Under the pieces are notes generated by a model. That model was given only the letters and a program-made list of their open reading frames with translations. It ran no database searches and was not told the DNA's origin. Below, piece by piece: positions 1 to 8,617 of a stretch of DNA of 35,847 nt. This DNA is from Crocosphaera sp. (GTDB lineage: Bacteria; Cyanobacteriota; Cyanobacteriia; Cyanobacteriales; Microcystaceae). The stretch is from NCBI GenBank assembly GCA_030066295.1, contig JASJBX010000026.1:1-35847 (forward strand), given 5' to 3'. The number at the start of each line of letters is the position of its first letter. Position 1 is the stretch's first letter. Position numbers and translations under genes: made by a program.

Positions 1-1599
1 TTTTAACCAATAATAATAAGCTAAATAATGGGGGGTGGGTTCTAAGTCTGGTGCATGATAGTTTAAACTAGGGTCAAAATCATAACCTCTAGAGGGTTGA
101 ATACCAATAAAAATATTACCTAATTGAATACCAGAAATAGGATAAGAATCAACATGATTTAATTCTTCAATATGACCCCAACGCTGTGTAATTTGTTGTT
201 GAATTTCTAGGGGTAAGCTTTGGAAATATTGTTCGTATTCTGCACAAGAAATAGATTGATGAATGGGACGTAATTCCTTACTTTCAGGATCATTTGTTAT
301 TCCTTGGGTTAACCGTTGTATAAGTTCATCCCCCGTTATTGGTATATCTTTGATGTTGTAACCTTCTTGTTGTAAAGCTTGCAAAATTTTGAGACAACTT
401 TCAGGGGTGTCTAAACCAACTCCATTGGCTATTCTTCCATCTTTATTGGGATAATTGGCTAAAATTAGAGCAATTTTTTTCTGATGAATGGGGGTATTTT
501 TAAGCTTGATAAAATTAGCGGCTAACTCGGTAACAAAATTGATTCTATCTTCTACAGATTCATAAACAATAACATCAGTTTCTAGCTTGTTATTCCAGGT
601 TTTCACTGACTTAAAAGAAACAGCGCGGGTGATGATTTTACCATCGACTTCGGGTAAAGCAACATTCATGGCTACATCTCTAGGATTTAATCCTTGAAAG
701 CTATTTTCCCATTGTTCTACTGTCCCACTACTAAAAATAACTTGTAAGATAGGAATATCTAAAGTTTGCCATAAATGAATACAAGAATTATCATCAATTT
801 TACCCAAAGAGAAACTGGTTGTATTGAGAATTAGCTGGATAGGATGAGCAGATAAAGATTGACAATAATCAATCAATTGATTTTGAATATCGGGATCACG
901 TAGAGAAGAGATAAAAAGAGGAATAGGATTAATTTGTTTCCCTAATAAACTGTTACATAAAGCATCAATAGGTTGTAGGTTACCTGCTAAATAATGAGAA
1001 CGGTAAAATAGAATAATAGCCTGAGGAAAATTGTTATTATTTTCTACATTATTCTCATAAATACCAAAATTAGGTACAAGTTTAGGTTGAGAAGGATGAT
1101 AATTAGTTTGCCAACAAAGATCAGATACAAATTTTAAGCCATTAAGCCAGTTTTCTTGGCCACCTTGCGTTAAATAACACCATAACTTATGACTGTTGGA
1201 AAAACTAACAGTAGAATGACTCATCAAAGTTTCATCTAAGTGATCATCCCCTGGTAAAATGAAGAGTGTAATATGATTTAATTCAGCAACTTCCTTAATA
1301 ATTTCTAACCCATAGGTCCAATAAGATTGACCCCCCAATAATCTTAAAATAATGACATTAGCCTGAGATAAAACCGTATCAGCATAAGTATCAATACTTA
1401 ATTGCTGTTGTAATTGTAGAATATTTGTTGCGCGTATTTCAGGAAAATTAGCAGGTAACAAAGGCCAACAAGCAGCTAAACTTTGAATATCTGTATCGGC
1501 TGCGCTTAAAAAGACAATCGGTGCGTGATTTTGTTCAATGAAGATAACGCCTTCTTGATCAGCATTCCAACCTCCAGGGGTAGCAGCTATGCGGTGCAT
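1..1599 (-). CDS. cobN: Cobaltochelatase subunit CobN (N-terminal part, runs off the left edge)
   Basis: The minus strand is open from an ATG at 1599 to the window edge, giving 533 codons without a stop; the 3' part lies outside. The start MHRIAATPGGWN, then a stretch containing LRLLGGQSYWTYGLE, GDDHLDETLMSHSTV and a GGQEN motif, is typical of the N-terminal third of CobN/BchH/ChlH large chelatase subunits, closest to CobN. In the family this subunit binds the corrin ring and inserts cobalt with ATPase partners during cobalamin synthesis in the cytoplasm; in cyanobacteria the partners are usually the ChlI/ChlD-like proteins encoded elsewhere. It is divergent from the histidine kinase at 1706, with about 105 bases between the two starts, so both promoters must sit there. 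No damage is visible in the part present. CobN rather than ChlH is inferred from the N-terminus only. Confidence 0.88.
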   Translation of the reverse strand, partial: MHRIAATPGGWNADQEGVIFIEQNHAPIVFLSAADTDIQSLAACWPLLPANFPEIRATNILQLQQQLSIDTYADTVLSQANVIILRLLGGQSYWTYGLEIIKEVAELNHITLFILPGDDHLDETLMSHSTVSFSNSHKLWCYLTQGGQENWLNGLKFVSDLCWQTNYHPSQPKLVPNFGIYENNVENNNNFPQAIILFYRSHYLAGNLQPIDALCNSLLGKQINPIPLFISSLRDPDIQNQLIDYCQSLSAHPIQLILNTTSFSLGKIDDNSCIHLWQTLDIPILQVIFSSGTVEQWENSFQGLNPRDVAMNVALPEVDGKIITRAVSFKSVKTWNNKLETDVIVYESVEDRINFVTELAANFIKLKNTPIHQKKIALILANYPNKDGRIANGVGLDTPESCLKILQALQQEGYNIKDIPITGDELIQRLTQGITNDPESKELRPIHQSISCAEYEQYFQSLPLEIQQQITQRWGHIEELNHVDSYPISGIQLGNIFIGIQPSRGYDFDPSLNYHAPDLEPTPHYLAYYYWLK

Positions 1600-1705
1600 T
1601 AAGACTCCTTAATATTTAAACAAAACGAAGTTTCAGGATAGGATAGAAAATGGAGAGATTCTACTCAAGGATTATGTCTCTTTTCCTCTAGCCTTGTCCA
1701 ATATA

Positions 1706-3991
1706 ATGAATCCTGTTTCAAAATCTATTTTACGTCGAACTTTACCGATTAGTATATTTGAGGAACTTTGTTCTCTTTGGCGCGAGCTAGTGGAGATGGA
1801 AGGTTCAACCACAATTTTGCTAGATGATTCCATAATTTCTTCAGAAATAAAAAACACTGTCGAAATACTGGGAACCAAAAAGTTCTATCTGTTGTTATCG
1901 TCCCAGTTATGTGCGTTACTCCAAGGCACACTCAACGCCTCGTCCCTATCTTATCAGGTTAGCATTACTTGCGAGGCTGAAGCGATCGCCGAGTTCACCC
2001 ATAAGTTACACCAACACCTTGATAATGGCTCTCCTTGGCGCGATCGCTTAACTCCCTACCTTCTACCTCATTTACCCCAATTAAACCCCCTACAATCTCA
2101 TTTTAACGGTCGCTTATGGAACATTTTAGTACCTGAATTCTCCGAAACTTCAGAGGTTATGTATGAGGGACTGAGGGTTTGTGAACCGGTGGAAGAAGCC
2201 TTGCGTCAACAAGTTGCTCAAGAAAGACTTTTAAATCAAGTTGTGGGTCAAATTCGTCAAAGTTTAGAATTATCCGTTATTTTAGAAACAGCTGTTAGAG
2301 AATTACGCAGTTTTTTACAAGTTGACCGTTTAGTTATCTATGAATTTCGAGAAAAAACCCTATCCAGTTCCGAGTCAGAAAATTTACGACGAACTTGGGG
2401 TTTAGTGACTTATGAATCACGGGTTTCTCAAAGTATTCCTTCTTTACTCAATGTTACTGCAGAAGATACTTGTTTTGCCAATATTCCTGAATATAAATAT
2501 AAATATCGTCAAGGAGAAATTGTGGCGATTGATGATGTAGAAAGACGCTATTCATCTTCCTTATGTTTAAGTCAATTTTTGGAAAAATATTGGGTACTCT
2601 CTAAGTTAATCGCTCCGATTGTTGTGGATGGTAAATTATGGGGATTGTTAATTGCTCATCAATGCTTTAAAAAACGACAATGGTTGAACAATGAAAAAGC
2701 ATTTTTAGGACAAATAGGAGAACATTTAGCCGTTGCTATTTACCAAGCACAATTATACGCTCAAGTCCAAGAACAAAAAAATAGCTTTGAACAACGAGTT
2801 ATTGAAAGAACCCAAGAACTGCGTGATACTTTAGTCGCTTCCCAAGCTGCCAATCATTCTAAAAGTGAATTTTTAGGAAATATGAGTCATGAATTACGAA
2901 CACCTTTAACTTGTATTATCGGTTTATCGGGAACCCTATTACACTGGTCACAAGAAAGCTCAAACTTACCCGTAGATAAACAAGAAAAATATTTACAAAC
3001 GATTCAAAATAGCGGTAAACATTTGTTAGATATGATCAATGAAATTCTCGAATATTCTAACTTACAATCAGGAAAATATGTGTTAGCCGTTCGAGAGTTT
3101 TCCTTGACAAAAGTTGCGAAAAATGTTGTGCAAAGAGTGAGTGATGAAGCAGAACATCGTCGCATTAATTTAGCATTAGATTTACAAATCAGTGAGCAAC
3201 AAGACAGCTTTTGTGCTGATCCCGAAAGAGTCCAGCAGATCCTTTATCATTTACTCAATAATGCTTTAAAATTCACCCCAGAAAATGGAACCGTAACCCT
3301 AAGAATTTGGCGAGAAAATAATCAAGTTTCTCTCGAAGTAGAAGATACAGGAATTGGCATCAAAGAGGAACAAATCCCCTTATTATTTGAATCATTCCAA
3401 CAGTTAGAAAATTCTCGCAGACGGGTTTATGGAGGGACTGGGTTAGGGTTAGCATTAACTAAGCAATTAGTGGAACTTCACGGAGGAACCATTGAAGTAG
3501 AATCTATGATTAATCAGGGTTCTACTTTTACCGTAAGAATTCCCAATCAACCCCAAAATCAATATAAATCAGCGAATCAGTCAGGGGAAAATCAAGCGTT
3601 ATTTACTAAAAATAAAACGGTTGTCTTAGTAGAAAGTAATGAAGAAATCGCCACATTAATCGGTGAGTTATTGACAGCAGCTAATTATCATTTTATTTGG
3701 TTGATGGATGGCTCAAAAGTTATCAAAAAACTCGAATTGTTGGAACCATCGGCAGTTATTTTAGACCAAGATTTATCGGAGGTATTAAAAATCAATGAAT
3801 CTTTAAAAGAAATGCCCGAAACTAAAGCAACCAAAGTGTTATTATTAAGAGATGAGATTACGTCAAAAGAATGGACAGAAATTTCTCAGAAGGGAATCGA
3901 TGATTATCTCATCAAACCCATTCAGCCTAACCTTTTATTAAAGCGAGTGAATGCCTTGATCTTTAATAACGAAGAATCAGGAAATAACTAA
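1706..3991 (+). CDS. Hybrid sensor histidine kinase with cyanobacteriochrome-like GAF domain and C-terminal receiver
   Basis: 761 residues from the ATG at 1706; an in-frame TTG at 1694 is possible but less likely. Order: an unassigned N-terminal sensory region (1-165), a GAF domain (about 174-345), a helical linker, HisKA (383-450, MSHELRTP with phospho-acceptor H395), HATPase (N518-N519, DTGIGI at 547-552, GTGLGL at 577-582), and a receiver domain (637-752) with acceptor D687 and the conserved KP pair near 737. The GAF domain has the cyanobacteriochrome pattern: a DTCF tetrapeptide (254-257, matching the DXCF motif), a YRQG motif, a cysteine (C287) at the canonical bilin position, and KLWGLLIAHQC. 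C287 is followed by Leu where His is usual. It could therefore be a bilin photoreceptor or a GAF that has lost its pigment. The receiver has ES where an acidic pair is normal. No transmembrane segment is seen, so it is probably cytoplasmic. The kinase call is firm; the stimulus is open. Confidence 0.9.
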   Translation: MNPVSKSILRRTLPISIFEELCSLWRELVEMEGSTTILLDDSIISSEIKNTVEILGTKKFYLLLSSQLCALLQGTLNASSLSYQVSITCEAEAIAEFTHKLHQHLDNGSPWRDRLTPYLLPHLPQLNPLQSHFNGRLWNILVPEFSETSEVMYEGLRVCEPVEEALRQQVAQERLLNQVVGQIRQSLELSVILETAVRELRSFLQVDRLVIYEFREKTLSSSESENLRRTWGLVTYESRVSQSIPSLLNVTAEDTCFANIPEYKYKYRQGEIVAIDDVERRYSSSLCLSQFLEKYWVLSKLIAPIVVDGKLWGLLIAHQCFKKRQWLNNEKAFLGQIGEHLAVAIYQAQLYAQVQEQKNSFEQRVIERTQELRDTLVASQAANHSKSEFLGNMSHELRTPLTCIIGLSGTLLHWSQESSNLPVDKQEKYLQTIQNSGKHLLDMINEILEYSNLQSGKYVLAVREFSLTKVAKNVVQRVSDEAEHRRINLALDLQISEQQDSFCADPERVQQILYHLLNNALKFTPENGTVTLRIWRENNQVSLEVEDTGIGIKEEQIPLLFESFQQLENSRRRVYGGTGLGLALTKQLVELHGGTIEVESMINQGSTFTVRIPNQPQNQYKSANQSGENQALFTKNKTVVLVESNEEIATLIGELLTAANYHFIWLMDGSKVIKKLELLEPSAVILDQDLSEVLKINESLKEMPETKATKVLLLRDEITSKEWTEISQKGIDDYLIKPIQPNLLLKRVNALIFNNEESGNN

Positions 3992-4025
3992 ATCATTATC
4001 AGTTAAATAACTTAAGTTTTCCCTT

Positions 4026-4694
4026 ATGATAATACCTAAATCTAGCTTAATTGTTTCCTGTCAATCTCCCGTTGATTCCCCATTATTTGATGCAAAAATT
4101 ATTGCTGCTATGGCCAAAGCTTCCATCAATCAAGGGGCAAAAGGCATCAGAGTTAATACTCCTGATCATGTCAAGCAAGTCAGAAAAGAATTGCCCAATA
4201 GTCCTATTATTGGCCTGTGGAAACAGGACTATTCAGGGTATGATATCTATATTACACCCTCTTATAAAGAGGCAGTAGCGATCGCTGAAGCAGGGGCCGA
4301 TATTATCGCCATTGATGGCACCTTAAGAAACCGTCCCCAAGGGGAAACATTAGCCGATTTAATTGACAAGATTCACCAAAAATTAGGAAAATTAGTGATG
4401 GCTGATATAGATACGATGGATAATGCGATCGCCTCAGCAGAAGCAGGGGCAGATTTTGTCGGAACCACTCTGTATGGCTATACTAAAGAGACTGAAAATT
4501 GCCAACCCCCAGGATTTTCATTATTAGAAGAAATGGCTAACAGGTTAACTGTTCCTATTATTGCAGAGGGAGGAATTTCTACCCCAGAAGAAGCTAAAAA
4601 AGCCTTAAATTACGGGGCTTATGCTGTTGTTGTGGGAACCGCCATCACAGGGATTGATTTAAAAGTAAAAGCCTTTCAAGCAATGTTTAAATAA
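4026..4694 (+). CDS. nanE: Putative N-acetylmannosamine-6-phosphate 2-epimerase (NanE family)
   Basis: 222 residues, full length for NanE (about 220-235). It is a TIM-barrel protein of the ribulose-phosphate-binding type: an SCQSP start on the first strand, GLWKQDY, a central block with AGADIIAIDGT and RP, MADIDT, the GADFVGTTLYGYT strand, and the C-terminal phosphate-binding strands AEGGIST and VVVGTAIT. The family interconverts ManNAc-6-phosphate and GlcNAc-6-phosphate in the cytoplasm. No nanA, nanK or transporter is visible nearby, so a role in sialic acid catabolism is not supported here; amino-sugar recycling or another sugar phosphate is possible. It starts 34 bases after the histidine kinase and ends 11 bases before the RDD gene, so it may be cotranscribed with both. 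Confidence 0.87.
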   Translation: MIIPKSSLIVSCQSPVDSPLFDAKIIAAMAKASINQGAKGIRVNTPDHVKQVRKELPNSPIIGLWKQDYSGYDIYITPSYKEAVAIAEAGADIIAIDGTLRNRPQGETLADLIDKIHQKLGKLVMADIDTMDNAIASAEAGADFVGTTLYGYTKETENCQPPGFSLLEEMANRLTVPIIAEGGISTPEEAKKALNYGAYAVVVGTAITGIDLKVKAFQAMFK

Positions 4695-4705
4695 GTCAAA
4701 ATTGT

Positions 4706-5320
4706 ATGTATTCTAATCAATTACCTCCCAGTAATCGACGCTTTCCAAAAGTTCCCCTTGATCGTCGTGCCTATGCTTTTTTATTAGACTTTGTAGCGGT
4801 ATGGTTTTTAAGTTCTTTTTTTCGAGGATTAGTAAAAGACCTGGTATTTTTCGTGATTTGGCTAATTTTAAGAGTCATTATCGTTGAAACCAATAAAGGC
4901 CAAAGTTTAGGAAGCTGGGCGTTCGATATTAAAGTCATTGACCTTCGTTTCTTGCGGATTCCAGGGTTAAAAGAATTAGCCAAACGAGAAGCCGTTTTAG
5001 GGTTCGCTGCTATGTTAGCAATGGTGGGATTAAATATCAATTTTAAAAATGGCTTATCCATGCTAATCTTTATTACTCCTCTCATCATTGATTGTGGGCT
5101 GGCCATCGGGGATGAAGAATATAATCAAGCCTTTCACGATAGAATTGGTAATACCATCGTCATTCAAACCCAGCGAGGGTTTTCCTTAGACTTACGCTTA
5201 AAGAAACTCTGGAAAATTATCAAAGAAAAAATACAAAGTCGTCAAAGCAAACAACAACGTTATCGAGATGATTACTACGACGACTACGATGATTATGACA
5301 ACTATGATGATCAGTATTGA
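4706..5320 (+). CDS. RDD family membrane protein with Asp/Tyr-rich tail
   Basis: 204 residues. The RDD signature is visible near the N-terminus (RRAYAFLLDFVAVWFL, with the conserved Arg and membrane-embedded Asp), followed by a second hydrophobic segment, the motif NKGQSLGSWAFDIKV typical of the family, and two further membrane segments (about 97-110 and 117-132). RDD proteins are small multi-pass inner-membrane proteins of mostly unknown role; some have been linked to ion transport. After the last helix comes a basic stretch and then an extreme Asp/Tyr tail (about 186-204, repeats of DDY and DYD) that is not part of the family core and is probably disordered and cytoplasmic. It follows nanE after 11 bases, which suggests one transcript, but no functional link is apparent. 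Confidence 0.85.
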   Translation: MYSNQLPPSNRRFPKVPLDRRAYAFLLDFVAVWFLSSFFRGLVKDLVFFVIWLILRVIIVETNKGQSLGSWAFDIKVIDLRFLRIPGLKELAKREAVLGFAAMLAMVGLNINFKNGLSMLIFITPLIIDCGLAIGDEEYNQAFHDRIGNTIVIQTQRGFSLDLRLKKLWKIIKEKIQSRQSKQQRYRDDYYDDYDDYDNYDDQY

Positions 5321-5390
5321 AATCAAGTATTATATTTTTTCATAAAGTTTTGTAAACTAGAGGTTAACCCACAGACATTGATAGAACCTC

Positions 5391-6281
5391 ATGACTACCC
5401 TTATGCGCGTGGAACGCAGTCTTGTTATTGGCCATATTTTATCCATGGCCTTCGGTTTAGCAGGATTATTGTTAGTATTGCCCAATCCTGATTTTATTGC
5501 TAGTTTACCCCCCATCGGCAAAACCGCCTTTGCTTGGTCTATGGCCGGTGGTGGCGTAATGTATATGTTGCTAGGAATGTCCGCCGTGGCTGTCTATGCC
5601 TATCGAACCCTTGGGGTTTGGCATTGGTTAGGCTTTATGTTGCCGGCCTTAGGCATTTCCTTAACCAGTGAATTACTGGGAACCAGTACCGGTTTTCCCT
5701 TTGGTCATTATCGCTATTTAACAGGATTAGGTTACAAAATTGCTGGTTTAGTTCCCTTTACCATTCCCCTATCTTGGTTTTATCTCGGATTTAGTGCTTA
5801 TTTAATTGCCCGCGCCGGATTAAATAATAAAATTTCTCAAAATTGGCTGAAACTGTTTGCATCTATCGTATTAGGGGCTATTTTCTTAACCGCTTGGGAT
5901 TTTGTTTTAGATCCAGCCATGAGTCAAACCACTCTACCCTTTTGGGTTTGGGATCAACCCGGGGCCTTTTTTGGAATGCCCTATCAAAACTTCGCTGGTT
6001 GGTTTGGAACCGGGGCCGTCTTTATGACCGTTGCTACCCTCATCTGGAAAGTCAAACCCCTTAATTTTCCTCAAAACAACCTCGGACTTCCTTTGGCCAT
6101 CTATGTCAGCAACTTTGCCTTTGCCATGATCATGAGTTTAGCTGCAGGAATCTATATTCCGGTTTTACTCGGGTTGATGGTTGGTTTAATTCCTGTATTA
6201 GTGTTGTATCGTTTGGCCGAAACTCCAAGCGAGGCGGATATTCCTGAAAATCTCGTCAAGGTGTCTTTCAATAATGGATAA
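5391..6281 (+). CDS. cruF: Carotenoid 1',2'-hydratase CruF
   Basis: 296 residues, almost entirely hydrophobic with about seven or eight transmembrane segments, matching the DUF422/CruF family in length and pattern. Characteristic stretches include LTSELLGTSTGFPFGHYRY, where the acidic and histidine residues inside membrane segments probably serve catalysis, and WDFVLDPAMSQ. In cyanobacteria CruF hydrates the psi-end group of gamma-carotene-type intermediates, giving the 1'-hydroxyl found in myxol and its glycosides. The next gene, 20 bases on, encodes the matching glycosyltransferase, as in Synechococcus sp. PCC 7002 where cruF and cruG are neighbours; this context strengthens the call. It probably acts in the thylakoid or cytoplasmic membrane. 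It begins 70 bases after the RDD gene and may have its own promoter in that gap. Confidence 0.9.
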   Translation: MTTLMRVERSLVIGHILSMAFGLAGLLLVLPNPDFIASLPPIGKTAFAWSMAGGGVMYMLLGMSAVAVYAYRTLGVWHWLGFMLPALGISLTSELLGTSTGFPFGHYRYLTGLGYKIAGLVPFTIPLSWFYLGFSAYLIARAGLNNKISQNWLKLFASIVLGAIFLTAWDFVLDPAMSQTTLPFWVWDQPGAFFGMPYQNFAGWFGTGAVFMTVATLIWKVKPLNFPQNNLGLPLAIYVSNFAFAMIMSLAAGIYIPVLLGLMVGLIPVLVLYRLAETPSEADIPENLVKVSFNNG

Positions 6282-6301
6282 TTGACAATGGATCATGGAT
6301 C

Positions 6302-7516
6302 ATGGAGTCTTTTATTTTGTTGAATGATACGGTTATCGGCGTTATTTCTCTGTCTGTGTTACTGTTTCAAGGAACAGCAACCGTAATTTTGTTGTCTCGT
6401 CTCGTCAAAGGGGCGATCCGTCGCCCACCTTTAACCCCTCAACTACCCCATCCTGAAATGTTGGGTAAGGTGAGTGTGGTGGTTCCTACCCTCAACGAAG
6501 CAGAACGCATTACCCCCTGTTTACAAGGGTTAGGGCAACAAAGTTATGAAGTACGAGAAATTATTGTCGTAGACAGTCATTCTCAAGATGGAACCCCAGA
6601 ACTGGTGAAAACCGCAGGACTCAAAGATCCTCGGTTTCGCCTGATCACCGATGATCCTTTGCCTAGGGGATGGGTAGGCCGTCCCTGGGCCCTCCATAAT
6701 GGCTTTTTACACAGTTCCCTCAAGAGTCAATGGGTATTAGGCATCGATGCTGATACCCAACCCCAACGGGGGTTAGTAGCGAGTTTAGTTAAGGCTGCGG
6801 AGGAAGAAGGTTATGACATCGTCTCTTTGTCCCCTCAGTTTATCCTCAAAGATGCAGGGGAATGGTGGTTACAACCCGCTTTATTGATGACCTTATTGTA
6901 TCGTTTTGATTCAGCCGGGGTGAGAAACCAAAAACCAGAAAGGGTCATGGCCAATGGTCAATGCTTCCTTTCCCGTCGTTCGGTTTTAGACGCATTGGAC
7001 GGATATACCTGCGCTGCGGGTTCTTTTTGTGATGATGTTACTCTCGCCCGTGAAGCAGCTAAACAGGGCTTTAAGGTGGGTTTTTTGGACGGTAAAAACC
7101 TGATTCGAGTCAGGATGTACGAAGGGGTCAAAGAAACTTGGAACGAATGGGGGCGATCGCTGGATCTTAAAGATGCTGCTTCCACTCCTCAAGTTTGGGG
7201 GGATTTAGCTTTATTATTATTGACTCAAGGGTTGCCTTTATTATTGTTAATTGTTTTTCTTAGTTTTTGGTTGATTGGTTATCATTTTCTGAGTTTGCAA
7301 TTGGCGATCGCTTTAAATCTTATTTTAGTGATTATTCGGTTTGCTTTGCTGTTTGCTGTCTTTCCTTCCTATTACAAAGATAAAGCTTTATTAATTAAAT
7401 CATTCTTATTTTGGTTATCCCCTTTAGCTGATCCTTTAGCTGTATTGAGAATCTTTTTATCCTCTTTACAAACCCCGAAACAATGGCGAGGAAGAAGTTA
7501 TAGTAATCAACCCTAA
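6302..7516 (+). CDS. cruG: Carotenoid glycosyltransferase CruG (GT2 family)
   Basis: 404 residues: an N-terminal membrane helix (about 7-32), a GT2 catalytic domain (56-290) and two or three C-terminal membrane helices. The GT2 features are VVVPTLNEAERITPC at the nucleotide-binding strand, IIVVDSHSQDGT, the metal-binding DXD as GIDADTQ, and the acidic loop GSFCDDVTLAREA. Together with cruF directly upstream this fits CruG, the 2'-O-glycosyltransferase that adds a sugar (fucose, rhamnose or similar by species) to myxol to make myxoxanthophyll. The start ATG at 6302 lies in a small stretch of overlapping ATGGAT/CATGG repeats (6270-6306) that also offers other ATG codons. The sugar donor cannot be read from the sequence. 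A second GT and galE sit about 4.5 kb away on the other strand and may or may not be related. Confidence 0.85.
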   Translation: MESFILLNDTVIGVISLSVLLFQGTATVILLSRLVKGAIRRPPLTPQLPHPEMLGKVSVVVPTLNEAERITPCLQGLGQQSYEVREIIVVDSHSQDGTPELVKTAGLKDPRFRLITDDPLPRGWVGRPWALHNGFLHSSLKSQWVLGIDADTQPQRGLVASLVKAAEEEGYDIVSLSPQFILKDAGEWWLQPALLMTLLYRFDSAGVRNQKPERVMANGQCFLSRRSVLDALDGYTCAAGSFCDDVTLAREAAKQGFKVGFLDGKNLIRVRMYEGVKETWNEWGRSLDLKDAASTPQVWGDLALLLLTQGLPLLLLIVFLSFWLIGYHFLSLQLAIALNLILVIIRFALLFAVFPSYYKDKALLIKSFLFWLSPLADPLAVLRIFLSSLQTPKQWRGRSYSNQP

Positions 7517-7536
7517 AAATAGCGTGACTTTTTTTT

Positions 7537-7683
7537 ATGCGACTCAAAAGTTATTTGTGGTTTCTCATTGTAATCGTCTTAATTTCAAGCCAGATGTTGG
7601 CCTTAGCTAATGAACAAATCTCTTATCTATATAGAGAAGATTTTCGAAAAATCCCGGCAGCTACTCCAGTGACCCACTCATGA
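7537..7683 (+). pseudogene. Short secreted-protein remnant (signal peptide plus 24 residues)
   Basis: A 48-residue ORF: MRLKSYLWFL followed by a hydrophobic core and an ALA cleavage site at about residue 24, then NEQISYLYREDFRKIPAATP and a stop. The region after the cleavage site resembles the first residues of large secreted sugar-binding or hydrolase-like proteins (DUF1080/GH16-like, recalled from family knowledge and not tested), which are several hundred residues long. The ORF stops only two bases before the GTG start of the aldo/keto reductase, and that reductase seems to lack its usual leader. The simplest reading is a deletion that joined the 5' end of one exported-protein gene to the 5'-truncated second gene. 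It could instead be a genuine small exported protein. A sound translation start is supported by the classical signal peptide only. Confidence 0.4.
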
Positions 7684-7684
7684 G

Positions 7685-8593
7685 GTGGTTAAGCATTCTT
7701 CAGCCCAACATTCCCAGGATTTTCAGCCATTACCCACTCGAAAATTAGGAAAAACTGGAGTGGAAGTCCCACTCATTGCCATTGGTTGTGGTAGTCGATT
7801 TTTACAAATTCAGGAGGAAGAAAAAGCCTTAGAGTTACTGGAATATGGGTTGGATCATGGTTTTTATTACTGGGATACGGCGGCTAACTATCAAAGGGGT
7901 CAAATTTCCAGTGAAGAACGTCTAGGTAAATTATTAAAACATAGAAGAAAAGACGTTATTTTAGCCACTAAATTAGGAGAGAGAGAAGGAGATGATGCTA
8001 AAAAAACAATTGAAAGAAGTTTAAATCGCCTTCAAACAGATTATATAGATTTGCTTCAAGTTCATTCAATTAAATCCCTAGAAGATGTTGAAAATATTGG
8101 CAAAAAAGGAAATGTTTTGGAAGTTTTATATAAATATAAAGAAGAAGGAATCGTTAATCATATCGGTTTTTCTGGACATACTTCCGCAGAAGCCATGAAA
8201 AAGGCCGCTGAAATGTATGATTTTGATACAATGCTAATCGCAATGAATCACTATTACACCAAACAAAAATTTGAGGAACAAGCAGTCCCAGCAGCAGCTA
8301 AGAAGGGAATGGGAATATTAGCGATGAAGGCGGTTCGACCAAGAGAAAATATTGATAATCTTAATCCTCAAGACCTAATCAGTTATGCGTTGAGTCTAGA
8401 ACATATTTCTTCTGCTGTCATAGGAATTGATAGCTTACAAATTTTAAAAGATAATATTGAATTAGTCAAAAATTTTACCCCTTTATCTCCATCAAGAATG
8501 GAAGAAATTCGTGCCTCATTAACCCCTTTTTATAACCATGAAAACTTAGCCTGGATGAAGCCTAACTATGTAGATGGAATGAATGTTGCTTAA
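7685..8593 (+). CDS. Aldo/keto reductase
   Basis: 302 residues from a GTG at 7685, which is the only usable start because an in-frame stop lies at 7670. The AKR fold is clear: LGKTGVEVPLIAIGCGSRF, the catalytic Asp and Tyr in YYWDTAANYQRG, the Lys in ILATKLG, LLQVHS with the active-site His, and a C-terminal cofactor-binding part with SSAVIGIDSL. It would be an NADPH-dependent oxidoreductase; the substrate cannot be read. Related AKRs with this N-terminal core often carry a Tat signal peptide before it. Here only about 18 residues precede the barrel (VVKHSSAQ and following), which could be the tail of such a leader. If so this copy has lost export and is cytosolic. The methyltransferase gene begins 24 bases after its stop. 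Confidence 0.83.
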   Translation: MVKHSSAQHSQDFQPLPTRKLGKTGVEVPLIAIGCGSRFLQIQEEEKALELLEYGLDHGFYYWDTAANYQRGQISSEERLGKLLKHRRKDVILATKLGEREGDDAKKTIERSLNRLQTDYIDLLQVHSIKSLEDVENIGKKGNVLEVLYKYKEEGIVNHIGFSGHTSAEAMKKAAEMYDFDTMLIAMNHYYTKQKFEEQAVPAAAKKGMGILAMKAVRPRENIDNLNPQDLISYALSLEHISSAVIGIDSLQILKDNIELVKNFTPLSPSRMEEIRASLTPFYNHENLAWMKPNYVDGMNVA

Positions 8594-8617
8594 GTAAGAG
8601 TTCGATGTTTTCTATCT

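Noticed and set aside
4771-5106. Minus-strand frame of 111 codons opposite the RDD gene
   Set aside because: It is antisense to a well-supported membrane protein and its sequence is basic without family features.
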